This document shows positions 13,436 through 29,700 of a stretch of DNA of 64,000 bases, in pieces. The notes under the pieces are model-generated. The model was given only the letters and a program-made list of their open reading frames with translations. It made no database searches and was not told the DNA's origin. Origin of the DNA: Tulasnella sp. 424 (taxonomy: Eukaryota; Basidiomycota; Agaricomycetes; Cantharellales; Tulasnellaceae); the NCBI GenBank assembly GCA_019633425.1, contig WSUB01000032.1, positions 124,001 through 188,000 of the forward strand. The letters are read 5' to 3'. Positions within the stretch are counted from its first letter, which is position 1, and the number at the start of each line of letters is the position of its first letter. A program made the position numbers and the translations under genes.

Positions 13436-13735
13436 GGTTGGATAATGTTTCGTCGGGACATTTCGAGATCGACCGAGATCCATTTCTTGACATTCGACTG
13501 TAGCTGGTGTACCGCATATTACTGTATAAACTCGTAAGCTTTGTACATGGCTTTGAATGTACTCCGTCTTGGTTGTGTCTCGTTCCTGGCACGTATTTGA
13601 CTCGATTTGTAACCTCCATCGTCTGGGCACTCGGGGCTGTTCTCGATCACACATAGACACAGACTCATTTTCATTCACCAGTCTAGATATATCTATCGCT
13701 CCGTCAAGTAACGAATAACCATTTTCCGATAGCGA
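13436..13735. other. Convergent 3' flank between A3 and amylase copy 3
   Basis: No gene. It resembles 1991-2325 and 16711-16987: the kinase-TPR 3' flank followed by the CBM20 3' flank with a shared stretch around 13640-13700. Confidence 0.45.
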
Positions 13736-14180
13736 TTATCTCCAGGAATCGTTCTCCGTAGCCGAACCCGACGAACCTGTAGTATACGTCCTGTTCGGAT
13801 CAGACTCCCAAGTCACGTTACCGCTCGAGTCCTTGCGGATGTACTTGTACTGGAAGCTCGTATTGGGGGGGAGCGAGACTGTGACCGTCCAAACCGGGTA
13901 AGAAGCCGACGAGAGCGCGATGGAGCTGTTCGGGTCCCATGTGCCCAACTGGGAGATCGATCCAACGAGGAATGTAGTCTCTCTCCACACCGCCGTAGCA
14001 ATCTCTGCAACCGTGATTGATACTGCTGTCGCTGCCGCATATGCGCTTGTCGTCGTCGAAGTTGTCCTGGTTGTCATCGAAGTTGTCCTGGTCGTGCCAG
14101 ACGAGGTGGTAGTGCCACCTGAGAACGCGTCGCTGTGGATTCCAAGCGCGGTGTAGCAGTGAAGGATCCTCCTGAGGCTT
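13736..14180 (-). pseudogene. Alpha-amylase copy 3, CBM20 domain only
   Basis: A solitary C-terminal CBM20 starch-binding domain on - ([25 protein letters not shown], ending ENDSWR) with the Thr/Ser-rich linker. Similarity to the full gene stops near 14180, so the whole catalytic domain is gone. It has no start or signal peptide. Confidence 0.8.
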
Positions 14181-14639
14181 TGATTCTGCAAAGGGTGCGT
14201 TGGATCTTTGAGGTCAATGTATGTCCTCAGATCATGCAAAGCGCAACGTCAATGCAGGGACGATCAAACCGACTCGATATTATCATGCGTGGACATCGAG
14301 AGGGCCGAAATAGTATAAGAGACGGGCGACGACTAGATGGCACACACCGGGTTAGACGATGCTCATCCTCGAGCATGTTATGCCGCCCAACGTACCCATG
14401 TATATCAACCGATCGACTTCTTCTTCGCTCTAGTTGGGGAACGAGGCGGACTGTCCGTGACATCCTTGCGAGGCTTCCCAGCGTCGGGGAAATTCCTTCG
14501 AATGGGAGAAACAATGAATAGCCATTGGCCAGGTAGATATAATGATGTCACTTTCAGTCCAGTAATCCGCGACGCTTGAAATTGGCTGGCTGCCCTGACA
14601 CCAGGAATGCCGAACGTCCGAGTATTAGGGCTGAAGGTC
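14181..14639. other. Unassigned segment after amylase copy 3
   Basis: 14181-14520 shows no gene I recognise and no second copy in this window. 14527-14640 matches 9735-9845. Confidence 0.35.
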
Positions 14640-15480
14640 TAGACTAGGACATCGTACCGAATATTCATGCTGCTGAAATCTCCTTGATGTCTGTCATGTC
14701 CGCGATAGTAACTTGCTTGCTGTGAGGGTCAACTTGGAGTCTCATAGATGGACACTCGGGGTGCTCTGCTTCGGGTAACATAGTAAGTTGATTGCATCGA
14801 GTGAGCTTCAAGAGTTCCAGCCACAGCTGAGGCGAGGCGAGGCGAGGGGGAGAAGAGCAAGTAGTTTCGAGGGCTGGCGAGGACCTAAGATGCGCACGGT
14901 GGACCCTGAAGTGAGAATTAGATATTGGACCGAGTGGGGGGATCATCACCGAAGCCTCACGACGCTGTAGATCCTCTCCGTATCCAACATGCTCGTAGCA
15001 GCCCATCCGCACCCGAAGATGGAAATTGTCTCCCTGTCCTTTTAGAAAGGCTTTTGTCTTGCCGTTGTGTGAATCTCCTCGCAAAGTACATGTGGGTTGC
15101 GGTTGGACCAGGGGGACCCAACCAAGAGTTGTCAGCGTCCTGCCCCATGGTACGTGATCATTTGGCAGTAACACCTTGATTCTCGATAGCCGATCGGCCG
15201 GGGATGCTGCGAATGGCCTTGAGGAGAAAGTGGCGACGGGTTGATTGGTCCCGCTCGTTCGCGGCCTCACGGTGCGCGGCAACACCCTCGAGTGCCTCTT
15301 GCAGCAGTCGAGGCCTCAGTCAATTCGACGAGCACACAGTTTCTGCTGTCATAGAAACGTGCCCCACATTATGTTCAGAGAGAGGATGTCGGGCAGGCTA
15401 AGGCTTTTGACTGATAACGCAACGCAGCACACACACCTCGGGTAGGAGGAAAGACCCGAGATGTAGAATTCCTTCCAATG
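14640..15480. repeat. Repeat X, copy 3
   Basis: Best-preserved X copy. On - it reads through much of 15285-14665 and ends ADMTDIKEISAA before a stop at about 14665; it also keeps the GCGWAATSML and QDADNSWLGP segments. It contains the unfilled TA site (about 15416) matching the transposon insertion in copy 1. It runs directly into the A4 promoter. Product unknown. Confidence 0.5.
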
Positions 15481-15644
15481 CGAGATTCATTATACCCTCC
15501 GTGCCTCTGTGCCCTCTAGAAGCGAGGTTTGTAGCAAGTGTCCTATTCGTAGGTCTGATCGGTGATAGATTTAGGGAGAGCCAAGGCGACTTAATCAGCG
15601 AAGAGAGGATTGGCTAGTCTGAGCGCACGCGGTATAGTGCTGTG

Positions 15645-16710
15645 CTGTTTGCAGTGCAACGAACATTCCAAGAGATATACAGCCTCGAAAAGCGTCCAAT
15701 AGAATAAATGACGCGTCCCCCGCCTCGAGGAAAAGGGCACAATAGATCTGAGCGCTCCTTCATAAAAGACCTTGATTCACAACGGTACCTGTCCCCCCAT
15801 ATATGGTGGATGGTGCGTGGCGTTGACTTTCGTTTATTTGAATGCAATTTGACCCGTCACCACATAGCCGATGATTACCCCGGATCCGCAGCGGGCCTCA
15901 AATGGATCGAGCGCTCAAGCTCGCTCTCCTGAACTTCTCACGGAGCTGGGAAGCATGCATTTGGAGCAGGGTGACTATATCACCGCATCAAAACTTTTCA
16001 ACGAAGCCTTGGGCATCTGCACGGATACCGCCAACAATGCAGGAAAGGTTGAAGCTCTCTTTTCCCTTGCGCAGGTACATGTGTTTCAAGGAGAGTACAG
16101 CGACGCCGCTACACTCTACTCCGAAGCCATTCAACTATGGACCAGCGCCGGCAACAGAAAAGGGATATGCAGGGGCGTGTTGGGCCTTGCGCAGGTGCGT
16201 CGGCTCCAGGAGAGGAACAGTGAAGCCGTTACGTTGTACTCCGAAGCTGCCCAACTCTGCGCCGAAACCGGCAGGGAACGGGGGAGAGCCAACGCCTTGT
16301 TGGGTCTCGCTGATGTGCATCGGGTTCAAGGACACTACAGCGAAGCCGTTCCGCTCTTCTCTGAGGTCGCCTAAGTCTACACCGACCTCGGCGACAGGAG
16401 AGGGAGAGCCTGCGCTCTACGGGGTCTAGCTGATATTAATCGGCTTCAAAAACAGTACAGCCAGGCCGCTCGGCTTTTCTCTGAAGCTCTGCAAATTTAT
16501 ACCGACCTTGGAGACAGAGAAGGAGTAGCTATGACTCTGGCGTACACTGCCGCTCTCCACAGCGACCAAGATCAGCATGAATACGCAATACGCCTTTACG
16601 AACAAGCCGCGGGAATTTTCGGCGAAATTGGAAACATTCAGAATGTAAAAACCTTCTTAAACCGCGCCGCTAACATCCGTCAACAATTCAAACTAGCAGA
16701 GGCCGAATAA
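15645..16710 (+). pseudogene. Kinase-TPR A4: promoter joined to TPR exon, kinase lost
   Basis: The kinase-TPR promoter (15645-15800, with TATA-like CATAAAAG) is joined near 15806 directly to the last codons of exon 7 (WM), intron 7 and the TPR exon from 15868. Exons 1-6 and nearly all of exon 7 are deleted. The TPR frame has a nonsense codon at 16372-16374 (TAA, CAA in A1-A3), then stays open to a stop at 16708-16710. It could give at most a truncated TPR peptide from the ATG at 15871. Confidence 0.8.
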
Positions 16711-16987
16711 TGTTTCGGTGGGACATTTCGGACCGACAGATATTCACTTCCTAACACCCGACTGTGACTCGTGTAACGCATGTTGCTGTACATGTATAAA
16801 ATTGTAAACGATGTATCCTGTTTTGCGCTTCGCTCACGGCACGTATTTGACTTGATTGGTAACCTCCCGTCGTCTGGGCACTCGGGGCTATTCTCGATCA
16901 CACCATAGACATAGACTCATTTCCATTCACCATTCTAGATGCATCTATCGCTCCGTCAAGGAATGAATACCCATTTTCCGATAGCAA

Positions 16988-20585
<3,598 letters not shown>

Positions 20586-21762
20586 CTAATCGTCAGCTTC
20601 GACCTGGATGTCGACGTTCTCATGCCAAGTGCCGTCGGAGCCACGGTTGGACTGAGTGAGGTGGCATTGCTGGTTGATGAAGAAGACGTAGCTGGATCCA
20701 CCGGAGCCTTGAGCAGTAGCAGCGGAGAGAGCAGTGCCGGCGAGAGCGTTGGAACCATGGGTATCGTCGTCCTCCTTGACGTCGCCTCCTCCAGAGCCAA
20801 CGCTCCAGAGATAGAGGGTAGGCTTGCCACGAGAGACGGAGAGAGAGGCGGCGGAAGCGGCGGCGTTGGTTTCGACGAAGGGAGTGGCATAGAGAGGGTT
20901 TTCCGTGGTGTAGTCGGTGGCGTCGGACCAGGCGTATTCGACGACTTCCTTGGTGTCCTCGTTCTGAACGTAGACGCGATTGTTGAGAACGCCTAAGGTG
21001 GGGAAAGGGGGCAGGGAACGGCCGAAGAAAGGGGGAAACCAAAAGCGGAGGTGTGAGAGGGACGGTGGAGTGAGAATGGAAAAGGTGGAGGGGAAGAGGA
21101 AAGGGAAAACGGAAGAAGCAAAGTCAGCGTCGAGGTCAAGCATGAAAGACGTTCAACGCCACGCACCCTTATCGTCGATCCAAGAAACAGCGCTCATCTC
21201 GCCGGGAGTGTAGTGAAGCTCAACGCCGTCGTGATCACCATCATCCCAATGGTTATCGTCAACCGAGTCGTCCAAAGTCAACTCCTTCAAATAACCGCCT
21301 TGAACGTAGTAGACCGTACGTCCAACCTTGCCATCCTTGATCCAGGAGGTCGCAGCGAGGCCAGAAAGACCCGCTTGCGACACGGACTTGGAGAGCTGAC
21401 CAGCCTTCCAGCGACCAGAATTGCCGCCGTTGTTGTTGTTGTTGTTATTGTTGTGGTTATCGTTACCGCGCTTGGTGTTGCCGCGTCCGCGAGAGCTGTA
21501 GACTGCGTCCTTAAGAACGGCGTTGTTGCCATGGCCTTTGGTCCAGTAGAACATGCGCATGTCGCCGAGGTCGCTGGAGCCGCCGATAGAGGTGACAGCG
21601 AAAGCCGCATCGAGGTTGATGTTCCAGTTGCCGTGGTCGCCGTCGTGTCTGCTGTTGGAGAAGCAGTAGGCTTTCTTCCAGAGACCGTCGTCGTTGTGAT
21701 TCTGAACGCCGACCTGATTGTTCTGGTTCTGGTTGTTCTGGTTATTCTGATTCTGGTTCTGG

Positions 21763-21815
<53 letters not shown>

Positions 21816-22666
21816 ATTCTGGTTCTGGTTCTGGTTGTTATTCTGGTTCTGGTTGTTGTTGTGGTTCTGGCTTTGGTTATTCTGGTTCTGGTTTTGATTC
21901 TGGTTGTTGTTCTGGTTCTGGCCGTTCTGATTCTGGTTTTGGTTGTTGTTCTGGTTCTGATTCTGGTTATTCTGATTCTGATTATTCTGGGTCTGGCTAT
22001 TTTGGGTCTGGCTATTGTGGTTCTGGTTGCTATTCTGATTCTGGTTCTGGGTGTTCTGGATGTTCTGGTTGCTCTGGATGCTCTGAGTGCTCTGGGCGCT
22101 CTGGCTTCTCTGGGTGCTCTGAGTGCTCTGGGTTCTCTGGGTGCTCTGGGTGCTCTGGGTGGTGCTCTGGGTTCTCTGGGTGCTCTGGCTGGTCTGACTG
22201 TTATGGCCGGTCTGACTGTTTTGACTGTTCTGGTTGCTCTGGTTCTGGTTGTTGCTATTTCCGGCGCGTTTGCCGTTGTTGTGACCACCGTTGTGACCGC
22301 CGTTGTGACCGCTGGAGCTGGACGTCAAGGTAACTTGCTGGATACCGGAGCAGCTGCTGTCGCCGGTGTAGAAGATGCTGACGCCTCCGACGTTCGAGCG
22401 ACGGCTGGAGGGGACCCAGGCGGTAGTGGCGAACTTGGGCTTCCAGCCGTTGCCCTGAGGAGGACGAAGCGATAGAGGGAAGGGAGAGAGAAAGAAAGAA
22501 AGAGAAAGGGATGAGAACGTGTCAGCCGAGGTTTCGAAACAAGAGTTGGGAAAGGTAAAAAGGGTGAGAACGAAGCACTCACTCCGATGTAGTCGCCTTG
22601 GGGGGTGGCCAAAGTCGAGCCGAGAGACGCGGCGAGGAGGGAAAGAGAGAGGAGAGAGGGAGCCAT
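20586..22666 (-). CDS. Secreted fucose-lectin-like propeller with Asn/Gln-rich tract (592 aa)
   Basis: Exons 22666-22583, 22454-21167, 20992-20586. Residues 1-20 are a signal peptide (SLLSLSLLAASLGSTLA). The rest has repeats resembling blades of the fungal fucose-specific lectin (AAL) family: WKPKFATTAW, GGVSIFYTGD, MRMFYWTKG, GRTVYYVQGG, NRVYVQNED, VEYAWSDAT and a last SYVFFINQQ. Blade 1 is split from the others by a low-complexity tract at about residues 95-275 made of NQ, TQ and SQ pairs, then a His/Asp-rich segment. It probably binds glycans outside the cell; sugar specificity cannot be told. A TATA box (TATAAA, complement of 22828-22833) lies upstream. It is the only intact member of three in this window. 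Confidence 0.72.
21715..22270 (-). repeat. NQ-encoding hexamer minisatellite in lectin 1
   Basis: Tandem hexamers of the AACCAG/AATCAG type on - (CTGGTT on +), degenerating to TCAG-type units at the 5' side. Length is a multiple of three throughout, so copy-number change does not break the frame. The encoded tract is almost only Asn, Gln, Ser, Thr and His, like prion-like domains by composition. Confidence 0.85.
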
Positions 22667-23799
22667 GATGGTCGGCGTTGCAAAGATGGTTTTACGAAGT
22701 GGGTTTCGAGAGAGCTTGTGGAGAGGAAGAAGTGCGATGGGACGAGGGCGAAGACGAGAGAGAGAGGTGTGCGTATGTGGAACGGTGCTGGGCCGATGGC
22801 GAATCCCCTTCCTTCCCAACTCTTCTCTTTATAGACTTGGCAAATGACAGACGTCGATGAACGCCCATCAAGCTCTTCCTGACGCGCAGATCAAGCCATC
22901 TCCGAGAGAGACTCGAGGGGCGCCGGTGGTTGGATGAAAAAAGCCAAAATTGCAAGGTTGACGAAGCGTACCTGTTCGCTGGCGGCAACAGGAACAGGAA
23001 AATCGAGCCGCCGGCTGGAGTAAATCCACTCCCATTTCGGCAGGACGAAACCACATGCACAAGTGTTTTATTTTTAGAAGTCCTGTGGTTCGGTTGACGA
23101 GATGGATCTGACCCGTTTGTCGCGTCAGATGCGACAACTCCGATGTAGCTTAGGCTTTGGGAGGAGAGGGACGGTCGTTAGATCGTTTTGGCTTCGTTTC
23201 GCCAAGAAATAAATACAAAAGAAGCTTTACCTGGCGCGAATAGGAATAGGAACGTCTGGTTCCCAGAAAACCGGCGCAGGTAGTGCGCTTTGCCGGCGAT
23301 GTGGCAGTCGCGACTCCGGTGATCAGGTTTAGAGAATTGCCATCCGCCCCAAGAAGAGCCTCTACAGTGTCTCATCGTTTCTTTGTTCGATTCTCCAGAC
23401 CGATTGCTTCAATCGTTCGGGGTCAAGAAGCTTTCGGTCCTTCGCCACAGGCAATGTTCAAGCTTTGGGGTTGCCAAATATAGAGACACAGTGGCTTTGA
23501 AGCTTAAAACCCGGAGAGGAGTGCCTTTGAGTTGTTCGGAGGGGCGATCGATCGAGGGTGGAGGTGCGTTGGATGGGTTGAAGCTTGCTTGAGAGTTGTG
23601 TTTGTTGAATGATCAGCGTTGGGTCGCGGAGAACTCGGGGACCTGAAGTGGACCGACCTCACGTGCCCTTTGATAATGAGGCGCGAGAAACGTACAGTTT
23701 ACAGTACCTCTCCGCCACTCATTTCAACAATTTCAAAGGAAACTGACCCCCCTCTCGCCAGTACCTCCGTCGTCAACGCCGTCCTCTACGTCTCTCAAC
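22667..23799. other. Divergent intergenic region between lectin 1 and eL38
   Basis: Contains the lectin TATA box (22828-22833) and, at the right, the promoter of the eL38 gene. Two pieces at about 22970-23010 and 23230-23280 resemble each other around TACCTGxxCGC. No convincing coding frame in 22900-23700. Confidence 0.4.
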
Positions 23800-24289
23800 A
23801 TGGTGGGTTACCAAATACCTGCGCCAGCTCATGCGGGTCCGGAAAGCTTACCACCCTCTTTTTGCGCTCACACAGCCCAAGGAAGTAACCGACATCAAGC
23901 AATTCATCCGGACTACGCGACGGAAGGATGCAAAGTGTAAGGAGTTCATTGGGAAAGGAATGGCCCATTTCAGGATTTCGACTGAACGTTTTCTCCCCCG
24001 ACGACTTTCCTATCGCTCCTTTTTTTTTTAGCTATCCGGATACAAAAGTCCCTCGACCGCAAGACCAAAAAGACCAAGACCAAGTTCAAGGTCAGGTGCT
24101 CGCGGTACCTCTACACCTTGGTGGTCGACGATGTAGAGAAGGCGGACAAGTTACGGGCGAGCTTACCACCAAGTGCGTCTATGACGTTGAAGGGGTCGTT
24201 GTAGTTGTGATGCTAACGGTTCGTCGCTTGCAGCACTTACCGTGAAGGAGGTCGACGACCGTGGCAAGCCATTGAATACCAAGAAGTAA
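23800..24289 (+). CDS. RPL38: 60S ribosomal protein eL38 (86 aa)
   Basis: Structural protein of the large ribosomal subunit. Four exons: 23800-23802 (only the ATG), 23876-23936, 24032-24172, 24234-24289. The spliced product begins [12 protein letters not shown] and contains [17 protein letters not shown] and LPPTLTVKEV, the hallmarks of eL38; 86 residues is a little longer than the usual 70-80 because of a short C-terminal tail ([11 protein letters not shown]). The last intron has a TGCTAAC branch site. A separate start-codon exon is common in ribosomal protein genes. Confidence 0.95.
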
Positions 24290-24714
24290 ACTTATCGCTC
24301 TCTCGGTCACCCTTTGCTTTCCCCTTTTCCCCTCGCCGCATCTTCATTTGCCGCCCTGTCATTTTGTTGTCACCGTGTATTCCTTACATTTATGGCCAAA
24401 ACTGCTTTTGCCTATCCCGGATTAACACACCTCTATGCCAAATACGCGTACAACCTGCATTGCCACATCCCAAAACGAGCTTACAAAGGCCAGCTAAGAG
24501 CATAAAAAGCATATAATACCGCTATAACGAAGAATGCGTTCGATCAATAACAATGTGCGTGTATCGTGGAATTCAGGGGTAATGGGGTCTAGAGGGGATC
24601 AGAGGAACCGGATGCTATCCATATGTACTTTTCGTGCCATTCGGAGCAAGTTGATATTCGCCGTCAGACTTGAGAACTAGAGAAAAGCGCGACGGGGTTG
24701 TCAATACTCGTTCG
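24290..24714. other. Convergent 3' region of eL38 and O-fucosyltransferase-like gene
   Basis: No gene seen. AT-richer 3' UTR-like sequence; both neighbours end here. Confidence 0.5.
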
Positions 24715-26457
24715 TTATAGAAAGTGAACTCTACGACGTACCCCGTTCCCAACAAAGACTTCAGCGTACTCCCCGATCATCATATCCGCAGCCAAATCCA
24801 CCTCGACCTCTGGCTGCTCGATCAACAAGTCGCTCGTCATCGCCACATGCTCCCATCCATCCGCCATCAACCTCTCCCTCAACTCTTTCTTAAACTCCGG
24901 CTCCGCGTTGGTCAACAAGTACGCCCGCTTCAGCTTGCGCTCTCCGTCCCGTCCACCGAGCTCCCATTCCCTGCGGACGATGTGAAGACGGTAGACGACC
25001 TCTTCGACGGTGGGCAAGCAGTGCGGCAAGTAATACGGGAGCCTTTCTTCGTACGTCATGTTGGCGGCCTGAGCGAGGGTGAGGGGGAACCGGTCTCGGT
25101 AGCCGGAGAACGAGTTCCACCCACCCCAGACGGAAGCCCAGTGGTTGAGGTTGTCGCAATGCTCGATGAAATCTCCTCGGCGGAGGTGCAGCGCGAGGAG
25201 GCCTGGGATGTCGGTGGTCTGTGTGGTCCGGGGTCGGGAGGAAAGGTCGTCCCATCGAGACACGTCGCCGAACAGGTGCATGTTGCGAGCGACGATCCCC
25301 CTGACCAAAGGCGACCAGCTGAACTTGGTGAGGATTGGGGAGTGTTGAAGTAGATCCCAAGTCGAAAGAACGCGATTGCTGAACGCGCTAGATGGGAGGA
25401 AACGGGGGGAAAAGCCTTAATTATTGGACAAACCCTTCCCAATAGTCGACTTACCTGAAAGTGAATACGTGGTCCCCAGTCAAAGTAACACAAGGCTCAT
25501 CGATCTCCAACAGTGCCTTTGAAATCCCTTCCAGCATCTCTCTGGTCGTATTCGCTAGTCCTCTATCAGACTCTATCAACCCCATCTTGGCCCTCAACTC
25601 CCCACAGTCCAAGTACTTCCTCCTCTCCTCGGGACACACCTCGTCGTACCAATCGTACGAAACAGATCTCGGGGCCTCCCAAGCTGCGCGTTCACCGTGT
25701 TTGTCTATTCCCGTTCCTGGGCCGAATCGGCCGCCTGCTGCGGGACCGCTCAGGAAGGCGTTGAGCGGGATGATATTGGTTCGGTAATGCCGGCCGTCCA
25801 ATTCTACTGGTTCGGGATTGGAGATGTTCCACATGTAAGGTTGGAACACGTATGCCCTGTTCGACATGTATGCGAGTTGGGCGGACATGATGCTGCGCAA
25901 GTCGTTTTTTTTCACGGGGATCGATCATCAACTCCCGTTCGAACCACCGGTTTTACGGCGGGTTTCATACTCACATATCTTGTAACTGGTTGTTAAAACC
26001 AATATGATGATACGGTGTACTGAATCGTAAAAAGCGTCTGTTATGAAGAGAAAAAAGTTAGTAGAGCTGCGTTTGAGGTTCGGGCAGGTGCCGGGGAACG
26101 ATTATCCGAGAAGCAACCACCCACGCACCCGTCCTTTCCTTCCGGCCACGGCAAGTCCAGTCTGTGCTGCGGAAGATTCTTCTCGTACGCTTTGATCTCC
26201 TTGTAGCTTGGTAGTCCATGGTAAATTTTATTTTCCTCGTACTCTTTCACTCGCAAAAATACTAAATATAGGAAAAGCGCGAGGAAAAAGGGACCGGAGC
26301 GCCTGACGATCCTACTGGTCAGAACGTCCTTGATCGAACCTGGTGGCGGGTGGTGCCCGTTTTTGGTATGGTGGTCTTCGTCAGGTGAGTGAGATGCCGT
26401 TGGTAAAACTTGGTATGTGGAGTCTTTTGTTGAGAATAGGCGGGATAATGATATCAT
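24715..26457 (-). CDS. O-fucosyltransferase-like type II membrane protein (497 aa)
   Basis: Exons 26457-26129, 26037-25975, 25892-25455, 25378-24715. A cytoplasmic tail of about 50 residues is followed by one membrane segment (SGPFFLALFLYLVFLRV), then a lumenal domain. The small second exon encodes GRFLRFSTPYHHIGFNNQL, like the nucleotide-sugar-binding start of GDP-fucose O-fucosyltransferases. Exon 4 has LALHLRRGDFIEHC, matching the conserved HxRRGDF arginine motif, and near the C-terminus ADMMIGEYAEVFVGNG. Probably a Golgi/ER glycosyltransferase of the GT-B O-FucT fold; donor and acceptor are inferred only. Confidence 0.75.
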
Positions 26458-26719
26458 GATTGGGAGAAAGAAAAGCCGTAAGAGATGACCTGAATTTTTT
26501 TAAGAAAGCTAATCCCAAATGTAAAGCGGCAGCGGCGATGATAGTGAAAAAGAGAAAACTGAGCGGGAGGGGGGGGGGGAGTTGGGGGAGGGTAACGTGA
26601 GGTTGGTCGTGGTGCAATTGAAAGTTATTTCGAAGGGTCGTTGTCGTGGAAAGTATGCCGTGCAAATCTGACCGTGAGAAGAGCTTAAGGGTTCACGTGG
26701 CTCTACAGAAAAGCAGCCT

Positions 26720-29700
26720 TTACGCAAGCCATGACATCATAGGTGACTCTTTGCCATCTAAATCCCAAAACCTGCAAAGTTACAAGTTGAAGTGTTTAGC
26801 TGGGTATTAGAAAACATTGAAGGATGATTGTAACGTACCCTGCGCCAAGGATACCGCCAAGACTCTTCACCTCGGCCTCCTTGCCGATCACCGTCCATTC
26901 AGGGTTGGGCGTCCCGGTCCGTACAGGGAAAGCTCTCAAGACTCTTTCCAGCCCATCGGCATCCGTACCGTGCATGAACAAATGATTGGACCCATGCATG
27001 AACATCAACCCCGTCCCTCGTTCGTCAAACCTCCGCCGCCCATCGAGCTCGAACTCCCCAGCAGCGCTGCCACCACTTGTGCCGAACCTGAATTCGCTAG
27101 GCTGCCGCCGCAGCACTTCACGGCCATATTCATTCCAAGCCGATCCTTGGCTTAAAACGATAACGCTGCCCTGCATATCCGCTTCGGCATGGAGTTCGGC
27201 AAGAGCCTCGGCATCGGCGACGATTCGGCTGTCCAAGCTCAGGTACGTATAGAGCACCCATGAGAGTCGTTTTGCAGCCGAGAAACATGCATCATCGCCT
27301 TTGGGGGCGACGATTGTGATGGGCTGATTCGAGACCAATATGCGACTGATGGGACCTGTTTGCGAAGGCGGGGCAGTCTTGCTTGAGGGCTAGGCAACAA
27401 TCCGACGGTTAACACTCGGAACAGGGACTGATTGCTTTTAGAGTCTACCTTCCACATTCCTTCATCGTCCTTTTCAAACATATACGTTACGAAAGTCTCC
27501 CCGATCTCCACGTTTTGAGAATCGATTAGAAGGGAGGTCGGGGCTGTAGAACCTTTCAGCGGAGTGTACGAAAGCATTTGCACATTCGTAGTTGAAATTA
27601 CAGAGTTATTGTTCACCCTCACTCGAGCAAGTCTGCGTATGGCATTTCATCAGCCTGAAAGTCGGATTATAAAATAGAGCCGTACACTCTTACCTTCCAG
27701 GCACCTCCACGGCCAAGACCCGCCAGCCTCCCATGGAGCCCGATTCGTGAGGCCACATCACGGTCATCGTAAAGTTCTTTAACGCAATGTCATTGTTAAC
27801 CGGTTCCTTCACAAGTCTTGACAGGACTTCCGCTCGTTTGGGGTCCGTAAAGACTTCGTCCCACCAATGATCCCGTCCAGGTACTTCAAGCAGCCTACAC
27901 ACAAACCCCACCATAGTTAGCTCCCTTGCCCGCCCTCATAGCACCACGGAAATGAAGGCAAAACTCACTCAATATCCGCTTCCCTGTTCCAACTCTTCAC
28001 AACCTGCACCGCCGTCCTCGAATGATACGCGGGGACGTTCGTATCGCTCCCACCATGAATGACCCTCACTTTACTCCTCACCAAGTTCCCAAAAAAGACA
28101 TCGTTGTCCCCTCCCACCAACGACGCTTTCAAAATCATCTCCAAGCTCGGGTCCACGAAATGCCCCCCATGCGAGTACGTGTTCGGGACGTACAAAGGAG
28201 CGGATTGATAGGCGGCGGCGGGCATGGCGGCTTTGAAGATATCTGGGTACCGAGAAGCCATGTAAAAAGCACCTTGTCCTCCGTTCGAATGGCCGATCAC
28301 AACCGCACCAGCATCTTCATCTCCCCCTAGTCGACGACGAAGCGCAGCGAGAGCCGAAAACGAATCCCGCGCGCTCGGCCCACGCCAATCGTACCCCCAC
28401 GCGGACCCTCCACCCGGAATGACGATCCAGCTGCGTTCTTGTCTCGGTAATGCCTTTGGCCAGAACGGACTTTGTAAGGGCACGCCGGCGCCGTGGAGAG
28501 CGAGGATGGGTAAGGTGTTGGGAGCGGAGACGTTTAGCGGTGGGAGGAGTAAAGAGAGCGATGGGTGGGGTGTGAAGTACGTTTGGCGGAGAGCTGGGAG
28601 AGAGTAGAGTTGGTCCCGGGATAGCGAGGTTAATGAAGGGAGTTGCGTTATGTTGAGGTGAACTTGGATGTCGGTGGAGTTGCGGTCTAGTGAGTTCCGG
28701 TTGACGAGGGATAGCGTTATGGGGAGCTCGTGAAGGTCGGGGAGCGGCCCGGTTTGCTTCAAGAGAATCGGAAGACGACGAGTTTGGCCCGAGACAAGGT
28801 GGAATTGAGGCACTTGCAGCGCTATATCCAACTTTCAAGTCGACCAAAAGGACATAAAGAAGTTAACTTTCGCAAGGAGGAACATTTAAAAGTAAACAAC
28901 AAACTCACATTCGCGGACGTGCGGACAGCCGTGATGTCCCATTCTCCAAAGGTACTCGTCAACTCGATCCCAAGCGCATCTCCTAAAGCCAACCCATCAA
29001 CAAAGTCCGGAACGACGTGTTCGTTGCCCAGCACGACGGCCTCCTCATGGACCAAATCGACTTTCACGTCCACAGACGTGATCGGATCATCCGCCCCATG
29101 CATAACGACGGGATCTCCAAACAACCTGATCTCGTAATCCGCACTGATGAAGAAGTCAAGCGTCGTTGCGTCATACGTCGAGATGTTCGCTGGGAGAGGG
29201 ATAACTTGAGGCGTTTCCGGTAAAGCGTAGATATTCCCAAAATGCCACTCGACTTCCGCCGCGGAGCTATTCCTCAGTAAGATTGCGAACATGGATCCTT
29301 GAGAAACCGATACTTTGATACCCAGTGGTCGACGGATGTGGTGGACAGGGAATAGCGGGGGTCGTAAGGTTATCGTGCTCCGGATGAGGGAATGGTGTTG
29401 GAGCCCGGCCCAACCCTGAGTTGAACGAATGTACCCCCATCGGACGCCAGGATACGATATTTTAAAAGAGCCAGGTTCGGAGGTGTTCCGGTGCGACCAC
29501 CAGACCAGGCCCCCATCCGGGAAGGAAGATGGATAGACTTGAGTTGCGTTGTGGCTGTACGGAGTGGAGACTGCATGGCAACGCCAAGAAAGGAGGTGAA
29601 AGTTTTTTGGGGGTCGGAAACGAGAGAGGGAAAGACAAAAGAGTACATACGTGGGATAGGAAAAGACGGTGAGAGAAAATATTGCTCTCGTGCTTGTCTG

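Noticed and set aside
21213..22475. 420-codon open frame on + rich in Val/Leu opposite lectin 1
   Set aside because: It is the complement of the NQ hexamers and spans lectin introns; the - strand frame has signal peptide, blades, splice sites and paralogs.
24724..25353. 209-codon frame on +
   Set aside because: Antisense of exon 4 of the O-fucosyltransferase-like gene, which has conserved motifs on -.
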